This document shows positions 8,322 through 18,331 of a DNA stretch of 64,000 bases, piece by piece. The number at the start of each line of letters is the position of its first letter. The stretch's first letter is position 1. The notes below the pieces were generated by a model. It made no database searches. It worked only from the letters and a program-made list of their open reading frames with translations, and was not told the origin of the DNA. The stretch spans positions 496,001 through 560,000 of the forward strand of contig NZ_HG938354.1 in assembly GCF_000731315.1 (NCBI RefSeq). Direction: 5' to 3'. This stretch comes from Neorhizobium galegae bv. orientalis str. HAMBI 540 (GTDB lineage Bacteria; Pseudomonadota; Alphaproteobacteria; Rhizobiales; Rhizobiaceae). Made by a program: the position numbers and the translations under genes.

Positions 8322-10229
8322 TCATACTCGTTTGATCCGGGTATGTATAAACGCCAATACGTCTTCCGCGAGGTCTTCCGCACTTCGGATTGTCGTATCT
8401 AGCAGAAGATCGGGATTGTCAGGGATCTCATAGACACTATCAATACCAGTAAAATTTTTCAACTCTCCGCGGCGGGCCTTGGCATACAGTCCTTTCGGAT
8501 CACGCTCCTCGGCGACCGAAGGAGGCGTAGAGACGTAAATTTCCACGAACTCCCTTTCAGCCACCAACTCGCGCGCTAATTGGCGCTCGGCGCGAAAGGG
8601 CGAAATGAAGGAAACTAGCGTGATGATGCCCGCGTCTATCATAAGCTTCGCTACCTCAGCGATTCGCCGGATGTTTTCGACCCGATCGGAAACCGTGAAG
8701 CCGAGATCCTTATTCAGCCCTTGGCGTACGTTGTCGCCGTCGAGCAAATAGGTGTGGTAGCCGAGACCAAGCAGCCTTTTTTCCACCAGGTTGGCGATGG
8801 TTGATTTGCCGGCCCCGGAAATCCCTGTAAACCAGAGGAGTACCGGTCTCTGGCTCTTGATCTCTGCGCGGGTCTCCTTAGAAACTGTTATCGCCTGCCA
8901 ATGAACGTTGGTCGCGCGCCACAGACCGTGGTCGACCATGCCAGCGGCAAGGGTCATATTGGTCATCTGGTCGATGACAATGAAGGCACCCATTGAGGGA
9001 TTTGCGAGATAGGACTCATAGGTGACGCGCTCGCTGGTGACGATATTCACGACGCCCACTTCATTGAGTTGAAGCGTTTTCGCAGCAAGCCGCGCGAATG
9101 TATTTACATCGACCTTGTAGCGGATGCTGGTCACGGTGGCCGCGACGATATGCGTCCCGATCTTGATCAGCAAACGACGGCCGGGGATGAGTGCATGCTC
9201 GCTCATCCATATCAGCCGCGCTTGGAACTGATCTGCTACCTCGGGACGCGATGTCGGTGGACAGAGTACATCGCCGCGTGAAGCGTCGATCTCATCGTTC
9301 AGCGTCAATGTCACGGCCTGGCCAGCAATCGCACGCGGCAACTCGCCATCATAGGTGACAATGGATTTGACTTTGGTACTCCTGCCGGATGTGGCAACGG
9401 TTAATTCGTCGCCCGGACAAACGGTGCCGGACGCGATGGTGCCGGAAAGACCCCGAAAATCGAGGTTTGGTCGGTTCACCCACTGGACTTGAAAACGAAA
9501 AGGCATCTCCCTCCGATTGTCGGAAATATCGACTGCTTCCAGGTGCTCAAGCAACGGGGGGCCCTCGTACCAAGGCATGTTGAAACTACGGGTGACAACA
9601 TTGTCCCCATGGCGCGCCGATACAGGGATCGCTTGCAGCGCCTGAAAGCCTAAGTCCGACGCAAATTCTCGATAACCGGCAACGATGCCATCGAAACGTT
9701 CTTGGCTGTAGTCAATCAAGTCAATTTTGTTGACGGCGAGCACTACGTGCCGGATCCCGAGCAACGATACGATGAAGGAATGGCGTCGCGTCTGGGAAAG
9801 GATGCCCTTGCGAGCGTCGATTAGAATAACGGCGACATCAGAGTTCGACGCGCCCGTCGCCATATTGCGGGTGTATTGCTCATGGCCTGGTGTATCGGCC
9901 ACAATGAACTTTCGTTTGTCGGTAGTGAAGAAGCGATAGGCGACGTCAATCGTGATACCCTGTTCGCGCTCGGCCTGCAGACCATCGACCAAAAGGGCGA
10001 GATCCGTGTCCTCACCGGTCGTGCCAAACCTTCTAGAATCGCGCTCAATACCGGCGAGTTGGTCCTCGAAAATTAGGTTGGTGTCGTAGAGTAGGCGGCC
10101 TATCAGGGATGACTTTCCGTCGTCAACGCTGCCGCACGTCAGGAAGCGCAGGAGATCCATATCATTCTGGGCGGCCAGATATTCGGCGAGAGTCGAGGTA
10201 TGAAACTGCCCGTCAATGCTAGCGTTCAT
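8322..10229 (-). CDS. cysNC: bifunctional sulfate adenylyltransferase subunit 1 / APS kinase
   Basis: The 635-residue protein is a CysN-CysC fusion (NodQ-type). The N-terminal EF-Tu-like GTPase shows GSVDDGKSSLIGRLLYDT, DTPGHEQY and NKIDLIDY. The C-terminal APS kinase has its P-loop GISGAGKST near residue 470, then LLDGDNVRQGLNKDLGF and RDPKGLYAKARRGELKNFTG. With CysD it makes APS from sulfate and ATP using GTP hydrolysis, and the kinase domain then makes PAPS. Its start codon overlaps the cysD stop by one base (TGATG), so it is coupled. Context next to a sulfotransferase suggests a role in sulfation, though it could also feed cysteine synthesis. Confidence 0.96.
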   Translation of the reverse strand: MNASIDGQFHTSTLAEYLAAQNDMDLLRFLTCGSVDDGKSSLIGRLLYDTNLIFEDQLAGIERDSRRFGTTGEDTDLALLVDGLQAEREQGITIDVAYRFFTTDKRKFIVADTPGHEQYTRNMATGASNSDVAVILIDARKGILSQTRRHSFIVSLLGIRHVVLAVNKIDLIDYSQERFDGIVAGYREFASDLGFQALQAIPVSARHGDNVVTRSFNMPWYEGPPLLEHLEAVDISDNRREMPFRFQVQWVNRPNLDFRGLSGTIASGTVCPGDELTVATSGRSTKVKSIVTYDGELPRAIAGQAVTLTLNDEIDASRGDVLCPPTSRPEVADQFQARLIWMSEHALIPGRRLLIKIGTHIVAATVTSIRYKVDVNTFARLAAKTLQLNEVGVVNIVTSERVTYESYLANPSMGAFIVIDQMTNMTLAAGMVDHGLWRATNVHWQAITVSKETRAEIKSQRPVLLWFTGISGAGKSTIANLVEKRLLGLGYHTYLLDGDNVRQGLNKDLGFTVSDRVENIRRIAEVAKLMIDAGIITLVSFISPFRAERQLARELVAEREFVEIYVSTPPSVAEERDPKGLYAKARRGELKNFTGIDSVYEIPDNPDLLLDTTIRSAEDLAEDVLAFIHTRIKRV

Positions 10230-11155
10230 CAGAAGTATCCTTGGCGTTTCTTTCTTTCCAGTGAGCCCTCATCGTCATGATCGATCAGCCGCCCCGAGCG
10301 TTCCGAGGTGCGCGCGACCAGCATCTCCGCGATGATTTCCTCCACTGTGCATGCCTCCGACTCGATAGCGGCGGTTAGCGGGTAGCAACCGAGGGTACGG
10401 AAGCGCACTGACTTCATCCGCGGCTTTTCACCCGGCTGCAGCGGTAGCCGTTCGTCATCAACCATGATCCACTGCCCGTCCCGTTCTACGACTGGACGTT
10501 TGGATGCTAAATAGAGAGGAACGATCGGTATGTTTTCGAGCAGGATATATTGCCAAATGTCGAGCTCGGTCCAGTTCGACAGCGGAAAGACCCTGATCGA
10601 TTCGCTCGACTTCACTCGGGTATTGTAAAGGTTCCAGAGTTCAGGACGCTGGTTCTTGGGATTCCAGGTGTGATTGGCAGTGCGAAAGGAAAAAATGCGC
10701 TCCTTGGCGCGAGTCTTCTCCTCGTCGCGACGAGCGCCACCGAAGGCCGCGTCAAAACCTCCCGCATCAAGCGCCTGCCGGAGCGCATCCGTCTTCATAA
10801 CGTTGGTATAAATGCTCGATCCATATTCGAACGGATTAATGTTGTCGCGTAGCCCTTCCTGGTTGGTGTGTGTGATCAGACTTAGGCCTCGCTCCATCGC
10901 CATGCGGTCGCGGAAGTCGATCATCTCCCGAAATTTCCAGGTCGTGTCGATATGCAGGAGCGGAAATGGCGGCTTGGAAGGATAAAATGCCTTCATCGCC
11001 AGATGCAGCATCACCGACGAATCTTTGCCGACCGAATAGAGCATTACTGGTTTTTTGAATTCGGCCGCCACCTCGCGCATTATAAAGATTGAGTCATCTT
11101 CCAGCCGTTTCAGATGCCTAGACTTCTCCAATCTATCAAAGCACATCGTCTGCAT
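10229..11155 (-). CDS. cysD: sulfate adenylyltransferase subunit 2
   Basis: The 308-residue protein is the catalytic, PP-loop ATPase subunit of ATP sulfurylase (NodP-like). The motif [17 protein letters not shown] is at about residues 41-57, followed by [35 protein letters not shown], and [15 protein letters not shown] near the C-terminus, are hallmark segments. It combines with the CysN part of the next gene to adenylate sulfate. It is the first gene of the pair. No nod-box-like sequence was recognised upstream, so I use the cys names rather than nodPQ. Confidence 0.96.
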   Translation of the reverse strand: MQTMCFDRLEKSRHLKRLEDDSIFIMREVAAEFKKPVMLYSVGKDSSVMLHLAMKAFYPSKPPFPLLHIDTTWKFREMIDFRDRMAMERGLSLITHTNQEGLRDNINPFEYGSSIYTNVMKTDALRQALDAGGFDAAFGGARRDEEKTRAKERIFSFRTANHTWNPKNQRPELWNLYNTRVKSSESIRVFPLSNWTELDIWQYILLENIPIVPLYLASKRPVVERDGQWIMVDDERLPLQPGEKPRMKSVRFRTLGCYPLTAAIESEACTVEEIIAEMLVARTSERSGRLIDHDDEGSLERKKRQGYF

Positions 11156-11345
11156 ATTTTTGAACTCAAAGCTTTCTTAGAACCACATTGCATTCAGCTC
11201 GGCCCTTGAGCCGCAACCAGGGGCCCGTGGTGTTTCTTCTCTGGAAATCCCTCGAGGGCTGACCGACACTTTTGTTCCCAATCGCATAAGGTCTGACTTT
11301 CGTTGTAACACTGCGTGGGCTTTCGACGAAGCGGTGAGGGGCCCA

Positions 11346-12569
11346 TCAATTTGATTTAGCCTTATCCGCTAACCCCACGAAGAGGGAGAATTTGTGGCCG
11401 GAATTGATAGCGTAACTGTCGATGTAACGGGTAAAGGCCACGGATAAGATAATAGTTACAAGTAAGTACGCGGCTAGAGAAAGGGTGAGTCCAATAGGAT
11501 TAACGCCCACTAGGACGACGGTGTAGCTGGCGATAGTGCAGAGAACAATAAAATGAAGTAGGTATAGCGAGTAAGATATTCTTCCCAGGAATTGCGGAAT
11601 TGAAGATTGTAAAAACCTTTCAGCGGTTCCTGCCCTGCACACTGCTGCCACCAAAAGGACAGCGCCAACCGCATTGTAGGCAGTGTTGGCAGAAGGAAAG
11701 ATTGGTACCCAAATAAATAGCCCATCGCTGGATCGATAAGCACCGAGCATCAGACCCAGGGCAGTACAAATAACTCCAGCCACAACTGATATGCGGACGT
11801 AGTTCAGCGCAGCGCCGGCAAAGAAACACAAGAAGAAGATGAAGTCATCTGGCTTAAGAAGGACGATACCAAGCGAGCAGGCGGCCAAAGATAAAAGATT
11901 GCCTCTTCTCGAGGGCGAAAGGGCAAGAGCACTGAGCAATAGCAGCGATCCGAGGAACTCTACTTTCAGCGACCAGACAGGGGGGATCAAAACCGTTGAC
12001 CCCAAAAGACCGGCATATAAGCTCGCTTTCAATAAGGTCAGGAGAGAAATATCGCGCTGAAAATATTCTCCGAACCAATCCGACGAGGAAAGTATAGCCG
12101 CTTCATGGTTCCAGTTAAGGCCCGCCGTTAGGATTAGCCAGGATAGGAGGCTTGCGACGGCAATTGGAATGTTAAGCCTGAAATATCTTCCCCAAGCACG
12201 CGACCGTAAGGTGTTGTGCTTCCCGTCGATCGCCGGCCGGCTAAGAACGAAACCGGAAAGGACAAAGAATATCAAAACTGCGAAATGGCCATTAAAAAAA
12301 ATGGTCGCTGGCGGGCTACCGAGAACCCGCTCAATAAGGGTCATTCGCTGCACATTGAGTTCTGGGTCTGCGGAGTCGTTTCGCATTAGCGCAGGCCAGA
12401 AAGCATGAACAAAGTGGGAGAGAGCAACAACCACGGAGGCTATTCCCCGGAGTCCGTCCGCGGCTCGATTTCTCATCTCCACATTGCCAATAGAACCACC
12501 AACGGAATCGATTAAGCTCCCATCAGAGACCGCTCTCGTTTTGACCAATTCATCCTGATTGTCACCCAT
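11346..12569 (-). CDS. acyltransferase 3 family membrane protein
   Basis: The 407-residue protein fits the acyltransferase 3 (OafA/YrhL-like) family. It has RAADGLRGIASVVVALSHFVHAFWP near the N-terminus with the catalytic-type His, FFVLSGFVLSRP, then about nine further hydrophobic segments. Such integral membrane enzymes O-acylate surface polysaccharides or peptidoglycan. A start at about 12479 (codon 31) is possible because similarity to the family begins there; no strong ribosome binding site marks either start. It lies upstream of cysD on the same strand, separated by 190 bases, and shares the AT-rich composition of the sulfation genes. Confidence 0.85.
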   Translation of the reverse strand: MGDNQDELVKTRAVSDGSLIDSVGGSIGNVEMRNRAADGLRGIASVVVALSHFVHAFWPALMRNDSADPELNVQRMTLIERVLGSPPATIFFNGHFAVLIFFVLSGFVLSRPAIDGKHNTLRSRAWGRYFRLNIPIAVASLLSWLILTAGLNWNHEAAILSSSDWFGEYFQRDISLLTLLKASLYAGLLGSTVLIPPVWSLKVEFLGSLLLLSALALSPSRRGNLLSLAACSLGIVLLKPDDFIFFLCFFAGAALNYVRISVVAGVICTALGLMLGAYRSSDGLFIWVPIFPSANTAYNAVGAVLLVAAVCRAGTAERFLQSSIPQFLGRISYSLYLLHFIVLCTIASYTVVLVGVNPIGLTLSLAAYLLVTIILSVAFTRYIDSYAINSGHKFSLFVGLADKAKSN

Positions 12570-12990
12570 AAATGCCCGATCTTTTTCGATACAAATAGCT
12601 GCCGTCCTTAGAAGCCTCTATCCTCCTCGCCGCGAGGCCGCAATTTACCTCTTCTTTTCTTCAATACCGCCTTTAGGGCCTCGAAATGGTCTTCGGCCGA
12701 TTTTACTTGCCTCCGCGACAGTCTGGCGACACTAGATGTACGGCATCAGCGGCGTGCCTCGTATACCCTTCAGGAACGATCCCGCCCATGTCCTTTGTCC
12801 TTCTTTGAGCCTCGTGATCTTTCCTATGTATCGATCGTCGTCATTGGGCGGAAAGGCCAATGAATGGCAGGATTTGTCTGCCTTTTTCAAAGGCAGACAA
12901 CAACCGAAATACGACGGCGGCCGGAAAACTGGGGACACAGGCGAATGACGGCCCCGATGCCGGCCGGTCCCAGGCGCCACTGTCCACCGC
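12570..12990. other. intergenic region with a perfect hairpin
   Basis: No supported gene in 420 bases. A perfect inverted repeat TTGTCTGCCTTT-TTC-AAAGGCAGACAA lies at 12874-12900, about 90 bases past the stop codon of the PLP enzyme transcribed towards it. It could stop that transcript, although no T-run follows. The rest shows nothing recognisable. Confidence 0.5.
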
Positions 12991-14274
12991 TCACGCTTTG
13001 TCGAGCGCGATCGTCAGGTCGGCGATCAGGTCGTCGGGGTGCTCGATGCCGATCGACAGGCGGATGGTCGAATCGAGCACGCCGATCCTCTGGCGCACTT
13101 CGGCGGGCACGCCGGAATGGGTCATGGTCGCCGGGTGGCTGGCAAGCGATTCCGTGCCCCCGAGGCTCACCGCCAGCTTGAAGATCTGCAGCGCGTTCAA
13201 AAACCGGAACGAGGCCGGCTGGCCGCCCCTGATGTCGAAGGAGAAGGTCGAGCCGCCGCCCGTGCACTGCGCCGCAAACACTTGTCCGACCGGCGATGCC
13301 GGGTCGTGATAGGGCAGGTAGTGGATGCTCTCGACATTCGGATGCCCGCGCAGGAAGTCGGCGACGGCGAGCGCGTTGGTATTGGCCTTTTCCATGCGGA
13401 TCGACAGCGTTTCCAGGCTGCGGCCGAGCATCCAGCAGGAATGCGGGTCGAGCTGCGTGCCGATCGCCCCGCGCAGCGCCTTCACCTGTTTCATCACCGC
13501 CTTGGAGCCGAGTGCGGCGCCGGCGATCAGGTCTGAATGGCCGCCGACATATTTGGTCAGCGAATAGAGCGAGATATCCGCCCCATGCTCGATCGGCCGC
13601 TGGAAGACTGGGCCGAGCAACGTGTTGTCGCAGACGATCACCGGACGGTGCCCCTGTTTTTTGCCGATCGCCTCGGCCACCCGGCGGATCATCGCCACGT
13701 CCACCAGGCTGTTGGTCGGGTTCGCTGGCGTCTCGATCAGGATCACCGAGACGCGGCCCCTGCCCATCGCCTCCTCGGCCGCCGCCGTTACCGACTGCTC
13801 GTTGACCCCGTCTGCAAACCCGACCGCCGCGACGCCCATGTTGAGGAAGGTTTTCGAAAGTAGCGTTTCGGTGCCTCCGTAAAGCGGTTGCGAGTGCAGC
13901 ACGCAGTCGCCCGGCCTGACGAACGCCATCAGCGTCGTGGCGATCGCCGACATGCCGGAGGAAAACAGCACGCAGCTCTCCGCCTGCTCATAGACCGCCA
14001 GCCGGTCCTCGACGATCTCGCTGTTGGGATGGTTGAAGCGCGAATAGACCAGCCCCGCCCCGGTGCCCGCCGGCGGTTCCCGGCGCCCGGAAACGAAGTC
14101 GAAGAAGTCGCGGCCCTCCTCGGCGGACTTGAACACGAAGGTGGAGGTGAGAAACACCGGCGGCTTCACCGCGCCTTCGGAAAGCTCCGGGTCGTAGCCA
14201 TAGTTCAGCATCTGCGTTTCGGGATGGAGCTTGTGATTGCCGATATGCGTCTTCGAGGGATGCGGGGCGGTCAT
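12991..14274 (-). CDS. Cys/Met metabolism PLP-dependent enzyme (cystathionine gamma-synthase/lyase family)
   Basis: The 427-residue protein belongs to the trans-sulfuration PLP family. It has YSRFNHPN, the [11 protein letters not shown] phosphate-binding segment, ETPANPTN, and the PLP lysine Lys241 in [18 protein letters not shown]. Possible activities include cystathionine gamma-synthase, gamma-lyase or methionine gamma-lyase, and the sequence does not let me choose. A ribosome binding site CAGGAGACCGAAC precedes the ATG. It is divergent from the hexuronate-reductase-like gene and has no obvious operon partner. I looked for a SAM riboswitch in the leader and saw none. Confidence 0.9.
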   Translation of the reverse strand: MTAPHPSKTHIGNHKLHPETQMLNYGYDPELSEGAVKPPVFLTSTFVFKSAEEGRDFFDFVSGRREPPAGTGAGLVYSRFNHPNSEIVEDRLAVYEQAESCVLFSSGMSAIATTLMAFVRPGDCVLHSQPLYGGTETLLSKTFLNMGVAAVGFADGVNEQSVTAAAEEAMGRGRVSVILIETPANPTNSLVDVAMIRRVAEAIGKKQGHRPVIVCDNTLLGPVFQRPIEHGADISLYSLTKYVGGHSDLIAGAALGSKAVMKQVKALRGAIGTQLDPHSCWMLGRSLETLSIRMEKANTNALAVADFLRGHPNVESIHYLPYHDPASPVGQVFAAQCTGGGSTFSFDIRGGQPASFRFLNALQIFKLAVSLGGTESLASHPATMTHSGVPAEVRQRIGVLDSTIRLSIGIEHPDDLIADLTIALDKA

Positions 14275-14477
14275 GTTCGGTCTCCTGGCGTAAAAAAAGC
14301 GGATGCCATGACCGGAGATAATATCGGAAAAACCGCTGCCAAGGGGCGTTATCTGCGAAAGCCGCGTGGTCGGTGCGGCATCGGGCGATGTGGCCGCGAA
14401 CGTCCCAAGTCTGCCGTTGACCCGTGCGCTTCGGCAAGGCTATGACTTCTCCGTCAATCAAGGGAGGATGTCCGCTC

Positions 14478-15899
14478 ATGCCGGGCATCATGATCAGAAT
14501 GCCACGCCTTTCCGCCTCCACCGAACTTCCCGCAGATGTCGCAGCATCCGGTTACGACAGAGCCCTTCTGAAGCCCGGCATCCTGCATATCGGCCTCGGC
14601 GCGTTCCACCGGGCCCATCAGGCGGTCTATACCGACGCCGCATTGGCCGCCGAGTTCGGTGACTGGGGGATTGTCGGCGTCAGCTTACGCTCGGTCGATA
14701 TCGTCCGTGATCTCGCGGCACAGGACGGGGTTTATTCGGTCGTCGCCAGCAGCGCTGCCGGAGACAGAGCCCAGGTCGTCGGCTCGGTGATCAGGGGCCT
14801 TTCCGGCACCGAAGACCAGGCGGAAATCCTGGCTCTACTGGCCGATCCGACCATCCGGATCGTCACCATCACCGTCACCGAAAAGGCCTATGGCATCGAT
14901 CCGGTCTCGGGCGGTCTCGATCGCAACCATCCGTCGGTCAAAGCCGATCTTGCCGACCCGACATCGCCGACCGGTGTGATCGGTTATCTGGTCGAAGGTT
15001 TTTCGCGCCGCCACGCCGCCGGCCTACCGCCCTTCACGGTGCTTTGCTGCGACAACCTGCCGACCAACGGCCGCATCGTCCGCAAACTGGTGATCGAGAT
15101 GGCGGGTGCCGGCGATCCGGCGCTCGCCAACTGGATCGCCGGCCAAGGCGCGTTTCCGTCCAGCATGGTCGACCGCATCGTGCCGGCCACGACCGACGTA
15201 ACCCGTGGCCTTGCAGAAAAGCTGATCGGCGCCGAAGACAGGCTGGCGCTCAGCACCGAACCCTTCATGCAATGGGTGGTTGAAGACCATTTTCTCGCCG
15301 GCCGGCCGAAATGGGAAGCCGGCGGCGCGCTTTTCGTCGACGATGTCGAGCCTTACGAGAAGATGAAGCTGCGGCTGCTCAACGGCTCACATTCGCTGGT
15401 CGCCTATCTCGGCCAGCTGAAGGACCTCACCTTCGTCCGCGACGTCATGGCCGTGCCGGAATACCGGGCACTGGTGCGCCGCCACATGGCGGAGGCGGTG
15501 AAGACGCTCGATCCGGTGCCGGGCATCGATCTCGACGGTTACATGGACCAGCTGATCGAGCGCTTCGAGAACCCGACGATCGCCCACAAGACGCAGCAGA
15601 TCGCCATGGACGGCACCCAGAAACTGCCGCAGCGCATCTTCGCAGGGGCAGTGGAAGCCCTGGCGAATGGTGGAGATGCGTCGTCTGCGGCTTACGTTGT
15701 GGCTCTCTGGATCGCCTATGTTCGCAAGGCGGCGGAGATCAACGATCCGCGCGCGACCGAGCTCAAGGCTGCCGCCGCCGGGATGACGGCAGACGATCCG
15801 TCGGCACCCTTCTTTGCAATTGCGGGCCTGTTCCCCCAGGCTCTCACGGAGAATGGCGCATGGCGTGCGCGGGTGAATGCGGAGCTTGAGAAACTCTAG
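14478..15899 (+). CDS. mannitol dehydrogenase family oxidoreductase (hexuronate-reductase-like)
   Basis: The protein (473 residues from this start) is a long-chain mannitol dehydrogenase/fructuronate reductase-type enzyme. It has the NAD-binding HIGLGAFHRAHQAVYTD near the N-terminus, the TVTEKAYG motif, and the KLRLLNGSHSLVAYLG segment with the catalytic-type Lys-Asn-His residues. Family members interconvert mannitol/fructose, fructuronate/mannonate or tagaturonate/altronate. I chose the ATG at 14478 because GGGAGGA lies about 10 bases before it; in-frame starts exist at 14424 (GTG) and 14442. It converges on the fuconate dehydratase gene with a 4-base overlap. In this locus a tagaturonate-to-altronate reductase role would fit the UxaA homologue, but that is inference. 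Confidence 0.88.
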   Translation: MPGIMIRMPRLSASTELPADVAASGYDRALLKPGILHIGLGAFHRAHQAVYTDAALAAEFGDWGIVGVSLRSVDIVRDLAAQDGVYSVVASSAAGDRAQVVGSVIRGLSGTEDQAEILALLADPTIRIVTITVTEKAYGIDPVSGGLDRNHPSVKADLADPTSPTGVIGYLVEGFSRRHAAGLPPFTVLCCDNLPTNGRIVRKLVIEMAGAGDPALANWIAGQGAFPSSMVDRIVPATTDVTRGLAEKLIGAEDRLALSTEPFMQWVVEDHFLAGRPKWEAGGALFVDDVEPYEKMKLRLLNGSHSLVAYLGQLKDLTFVRDVMAVPEYRALVRRHMAEAVKTLDPVPGIDLDGYMDQLIERFENPTIAHKTQQIAMDGTQKLPQRIFAGAVEALANGGDASSAAYVVALWIAYVRKAAEINDPRATELKAAAAGMTADDPSAPFFAIAGLFPQALTENGAWRARVNAELEKL

Positions 15900-17173
15900 C
15901 CCTGGAACGTGTAGTCGGCGATCGATTGCGGTTTCATCTCGATCGAGAAACCGGGCCGCGCCGGCGGCATATAGGCCGCGTTTTCAATGATGCAGGGCTC
16001 GACGAAGTGCTCGTGCAGATGATCGACATATTCGATCACCCGGCCTTCCTTGGTGCCGGATACGGCGATGTAGTCGATCATCGACAGATGCTGCACATAT
16101 TCGCAGAGACCGACGCCGCCGGCATGCGGCCAGACGGGAAGACCGTATTTCGCGGCGACCAGCAGCACCGCCAGAACCTCGTTCAGGCCGCCCATGCGGC
16201 ATGAATCGATCTGAACGATGTCGATCGCGCCTTCGGCGATGAATTGCTTGAACATGATGCGGTTCTGGCACATTTCGCCGGTCGCGACCTTTACGGGACC
16301 GATCGCCTCGCGGATTTTTCGGTGGCCGGCAATGTCGTCCGGGCTGGTCGGCTCCTCGATGAAGAAGGGTTTTGCAAAGGCAAGTTTGTTGACCCAGTCG
16401 ATCGCCTGATCGACTTCCCATACCTGGTTGGCATCGATCATCAGGTAGCGGTCGGGACCGATCACTTCGCGGGCGATGGTCAGGCGCCTGATATCGTCTT
16501 CGAGATCGCGTCCGACCTTCATCTTCACATGGTTGAAGCCTGCATCGACGGCTTGCCTGCACAGCCGGCGCAGCTTCTCTTCCGGATAACCGAGCCAGCC
16601 GGCCGACGTCGTATAGCAGGCATAACCCTCGCGCTTCAGCACCTCGATACGCTCTGCCTTGCCCACTTCCGCCCGTTTCAGGATCGCCAGCGCATCCTCG
16701 CGCGACAGCACGTCGGTCAGGTAACGGTAGTCGACGATATCGGCGATCTCTTCGGCCGACATCTCCGCAACCAGCTGCCAGACCGGCTTGCCCTTCTGCT
16801 TGGCGAGAAGATCCCAGAAGGCGTTGACGACCGCGCCGGTGGCGAGGTGGATGGCGCCCTTATCCGGCCCGATCCAGCGCAGCTGGCTGTCGCTGGTCAG
16901 GTGCCGCCAGAACTTTCCGGGCGCCTTGGCGAAGGTTTCGAGTTCCTGTCCGACCACCAGATGCCGCATCGCCTTGATCGCCATACAGCAGATGTCGTTG
17001 CCCCGCCCGATGGTGAAGGTCAGGCCGTGGCCGGCAAGATCTCCGCTATCGGTATCGAGGATGACATAGGCCGCCGAATAATCCGGGTCCGGGTTCATCG
17101 CGTCGGAGCCATCGAGGCTCTGCGATGTGGGGAAACGAAGATCGAAGACGCGGAGATCGGTGATGCGGGTCAT
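15896..17173 (-). CDS. L-fuconate dehydratase
   Basis: The 425-residue protein is an enolase-superfamily dehydratase. All catalytic residues of L-fuconate dehydratase are visible: Lys217 and Lys219 (HVKMKVG), metal ligands Asp247 (MIDANQ), Glu273 or Glu274 (FIEEP) and Glu300 (ATGEMCQNR), and His350 (VWPHAGGVGLCEY). VDYRYLTDVLSREDAL is also typical. It removes water from L-fuconate to give 2-keto-3-deoxy-L-fuconate. It is the last gene of the minus-strand operon, 17 bases after the SDR gene. Length and spacing of the active-site residues agree closely with the characterised Xanthomonas enzyme as I remember it. Confidence 0.93.
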   Translation of the reverse strand: MTRITDLRVFDLRFPTSQSLDGSDAMNPDPDYSAAYVILDTDSGDLAGHGLTFTIGRGNDICCMAIKAMRHLVVGQELETFAKAPGKFWRHLTSDSQLRWIGPDKGAIHLATGAVVNAFWDLLAKQKGKPVWQLVAEMSAEEIADIVDYRYLTDVLSREDALAILKRAEVGKAERIEVLKREGYACYTTSAGWLGYPEEKLRRLCRQAVDAGFNHVKMKVGRDLEDDIRRLTIAREVIGPDRYLMIDANQVWEVDQAIDWVNKLAFAKPFFIEEPTSPDDIAGHRKIREAIGPVKVATGEMCQNRIMFKQFIAEGAIDIVQIDSCRMGGLNEVLAVLLVAAKYGLPVWPHAGGVGLCEYVQHLSMIDYIAVSGTKEGRVIEYVDHLHEHFVEPCIIENAAYMPPARPGFSIEMKPQSIADYTFQG

Positions 17174-17190
17174 GGTTCTCTCGTATTGCC

Positions 17191-17925
17191 TCAGATGGTC
17201 CAGCCGCCGTCGATGGCGTAAGCCTGGCCTGACGTATAGGTGGCGCCGGCGAGGTAGAGGGCGAGCTCGGCGATTTCTTCCGGGGTGCCGAGCCGGCCCA
17301 TCGGCTGGCGGGCGATGAAGGCGGCGCGGGCCTCGTCGTAATTGCCCTGGGCCCGCATGCGGTCCTGCAGCGAAGGGCTTTCGACCGTGCCGGGGCAGAT
17401 GGCGTTGCAGCGGATACCGTCGGTCACATAATCGGCGGCGACGGATTTGGTGAGCCCGATCACGGCCGCCTTGGTGACGCCATAGGCGAAGCGGTTCGGC
17501 ACGCCCTTGATGCTGGAAGCGACGGACGACATGTTGATGATCGCGCCATCCTTCTTCGCAAGCATGCCCGGCAGCACGGCCCGGATGGTGCGGATCATCG
17601 CCCGGACGTTGAGGTCGAGGGCGAAATCGAAGTCGCTGTCCTTCATCTCGAGGATCGAGCCCCCATGGACGAAGCCGGCGCAGTTGAAGAGGATGTCGAC
17701 CGTGCCGATGCGCTCGACACAGGCGACGATCGCCGCGTTGTCGAGCACGTCGAGCCTTGCCGTCTTCAGATTGTCGAGTTTCGGCAACGCAGCCAGCAGG
17801 CTTTCGTTGATATCGGTCGCATGGACCGTCGCGCCCGCTTCTGCAAAGGCGAGCGCCGCTGCCCGGCCGATACCCTGGCCTGCGGCGGTCACGAATGCGG
17901 TTTTTCCATCAAGTCTGATCGTCAT
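17191..17925 (-). CDS. SDR dehydrogenase, probably 2-keto-3-deoxy-L-fuconate dehydrogenase
   Basis: The 244-residue classical short-chain dehydrogenase has the cofactor motif TAAGQGIG (13-20), NCAG near 81, and the catalytic Ser134 region with Tyr148-x3-Lys152 (FAYGVTK). The C-terminus ends SGQAYAIDGGWTI. The HATDINESLL stretch, with Asp after the second strand, suggests NAD preference. Its position directly before the fuconate dehydratase makes oxidation of 2-keto-3-deoxy-L-fuconate to the 2,4-diketo acid the best guess. The last step, a diketo-acid hydrolase giving pyruvate and lactate, was not recognised in the window. Confidence 0.85.
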   Translation of the reverse strand: MTIRLDGKTAFVTAAGQGIGRAAALAFAEAGATVHATDINESLLAALPKLDNLKTARLDVLDNAAIVACVERIGTVDILFNCAGFVHGGSILEMKDSDFDFALDLNVRAMIRTIRAVLPGMLAKKDGAIINMSSVASSIKGVPNRFAYGVTKAAVIGLTKSVAADYVTDGIRCNAICPGTVESPSLQDRMRAQGNYDEARAAFIARQPMGRLGTPEEIAELALYLAGATYTSGQAYAIDGGWTI

Positions 17926-17990
17926 GTCTTATCCTCGAATTGCCGGTTCTCATACCGTTTGGCCGGCCGTCAGTCTGATTGAGGAAATCC

Positions 17991-18323
17991 TCAATCATGA
18001 TGAAAGACCTCTTCCATCATCGCCCACCACTCGCCTTCTTTGCGGCTGTCGAGCGGCTTCTGGCAAGGGATGGTGAAAGACCACCATTCCTGATTTTTAG
18101 GGTCGGCGGCTATTTTCGCCATGTCGGCTTCAAAATCGGTGCCGTGATATTCCCAGGTTCCGAACAGCAGGTTCTCCGGCTCGCGCAGGAAGATCGTGTA
18201 GTTCCTGATGTTGGCGCGGCTGATGAGGGCGAGTACTTCCGGCCAGACGGCAGCGTGCAGGCGCTTGTATTCCGCGATCATCTGCGGCTCGATGCCGATC
18301 ACCATGCCCATACGCTGCATCAT
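17991..18323 (-). CDS. L-rhamnose/L-fucose mutarotase family protein
   Basis: The 110-residue protein matches the RhaM-type mutarotase family (DUF718). It has the EYKRLHAAVWPEVLALISRA segment with the catalytic His, NYTIFLREPENLLFGTWEYHG, and a C-terminal WWAMMEEVFHHD. It speeds interconversion of the alpha and beta forms of 6-deoxyhexoses, which fits an L-fucose locus. AAGGAGGCG precedes tandem ATG codons; the second (18320) has the better spacing. It lies 8 bases before the next operon gene upstream. Specificity for fucose rather than rhamnose is inferred from neighbours. Confidence 0.87.
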   Translation of the reverse strand: MMQRMGMVIGIEPQMIAEYKRLHAAVWPEVLALISRANIRNYTIFLREPENLLFGTWEYHGTDFEADMAKIAADPKNQEWWSFTIPCQKPLDSRKEGEWWAMMEEVFHHD

Positions 18324-18331
18324 CGCCTCCT

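Noticed and set aside
8322..11155. Naming cysD/cysNC and the sulfotransferase as nodP, nodQ and nodH
   Set aside because: No nodABC genes and no nod-box-like promoter were seen. The enzymes are the same families, but a nodulation role is not supported.
14275..14477. SAM riboswitch before the Cys/Met PLP enzyme
   Set aside because: I looked for the SAM-II type conserved core known from alphaproteobacterial met genes and did not find it. Only an ordinary ribosome binding site is visible.
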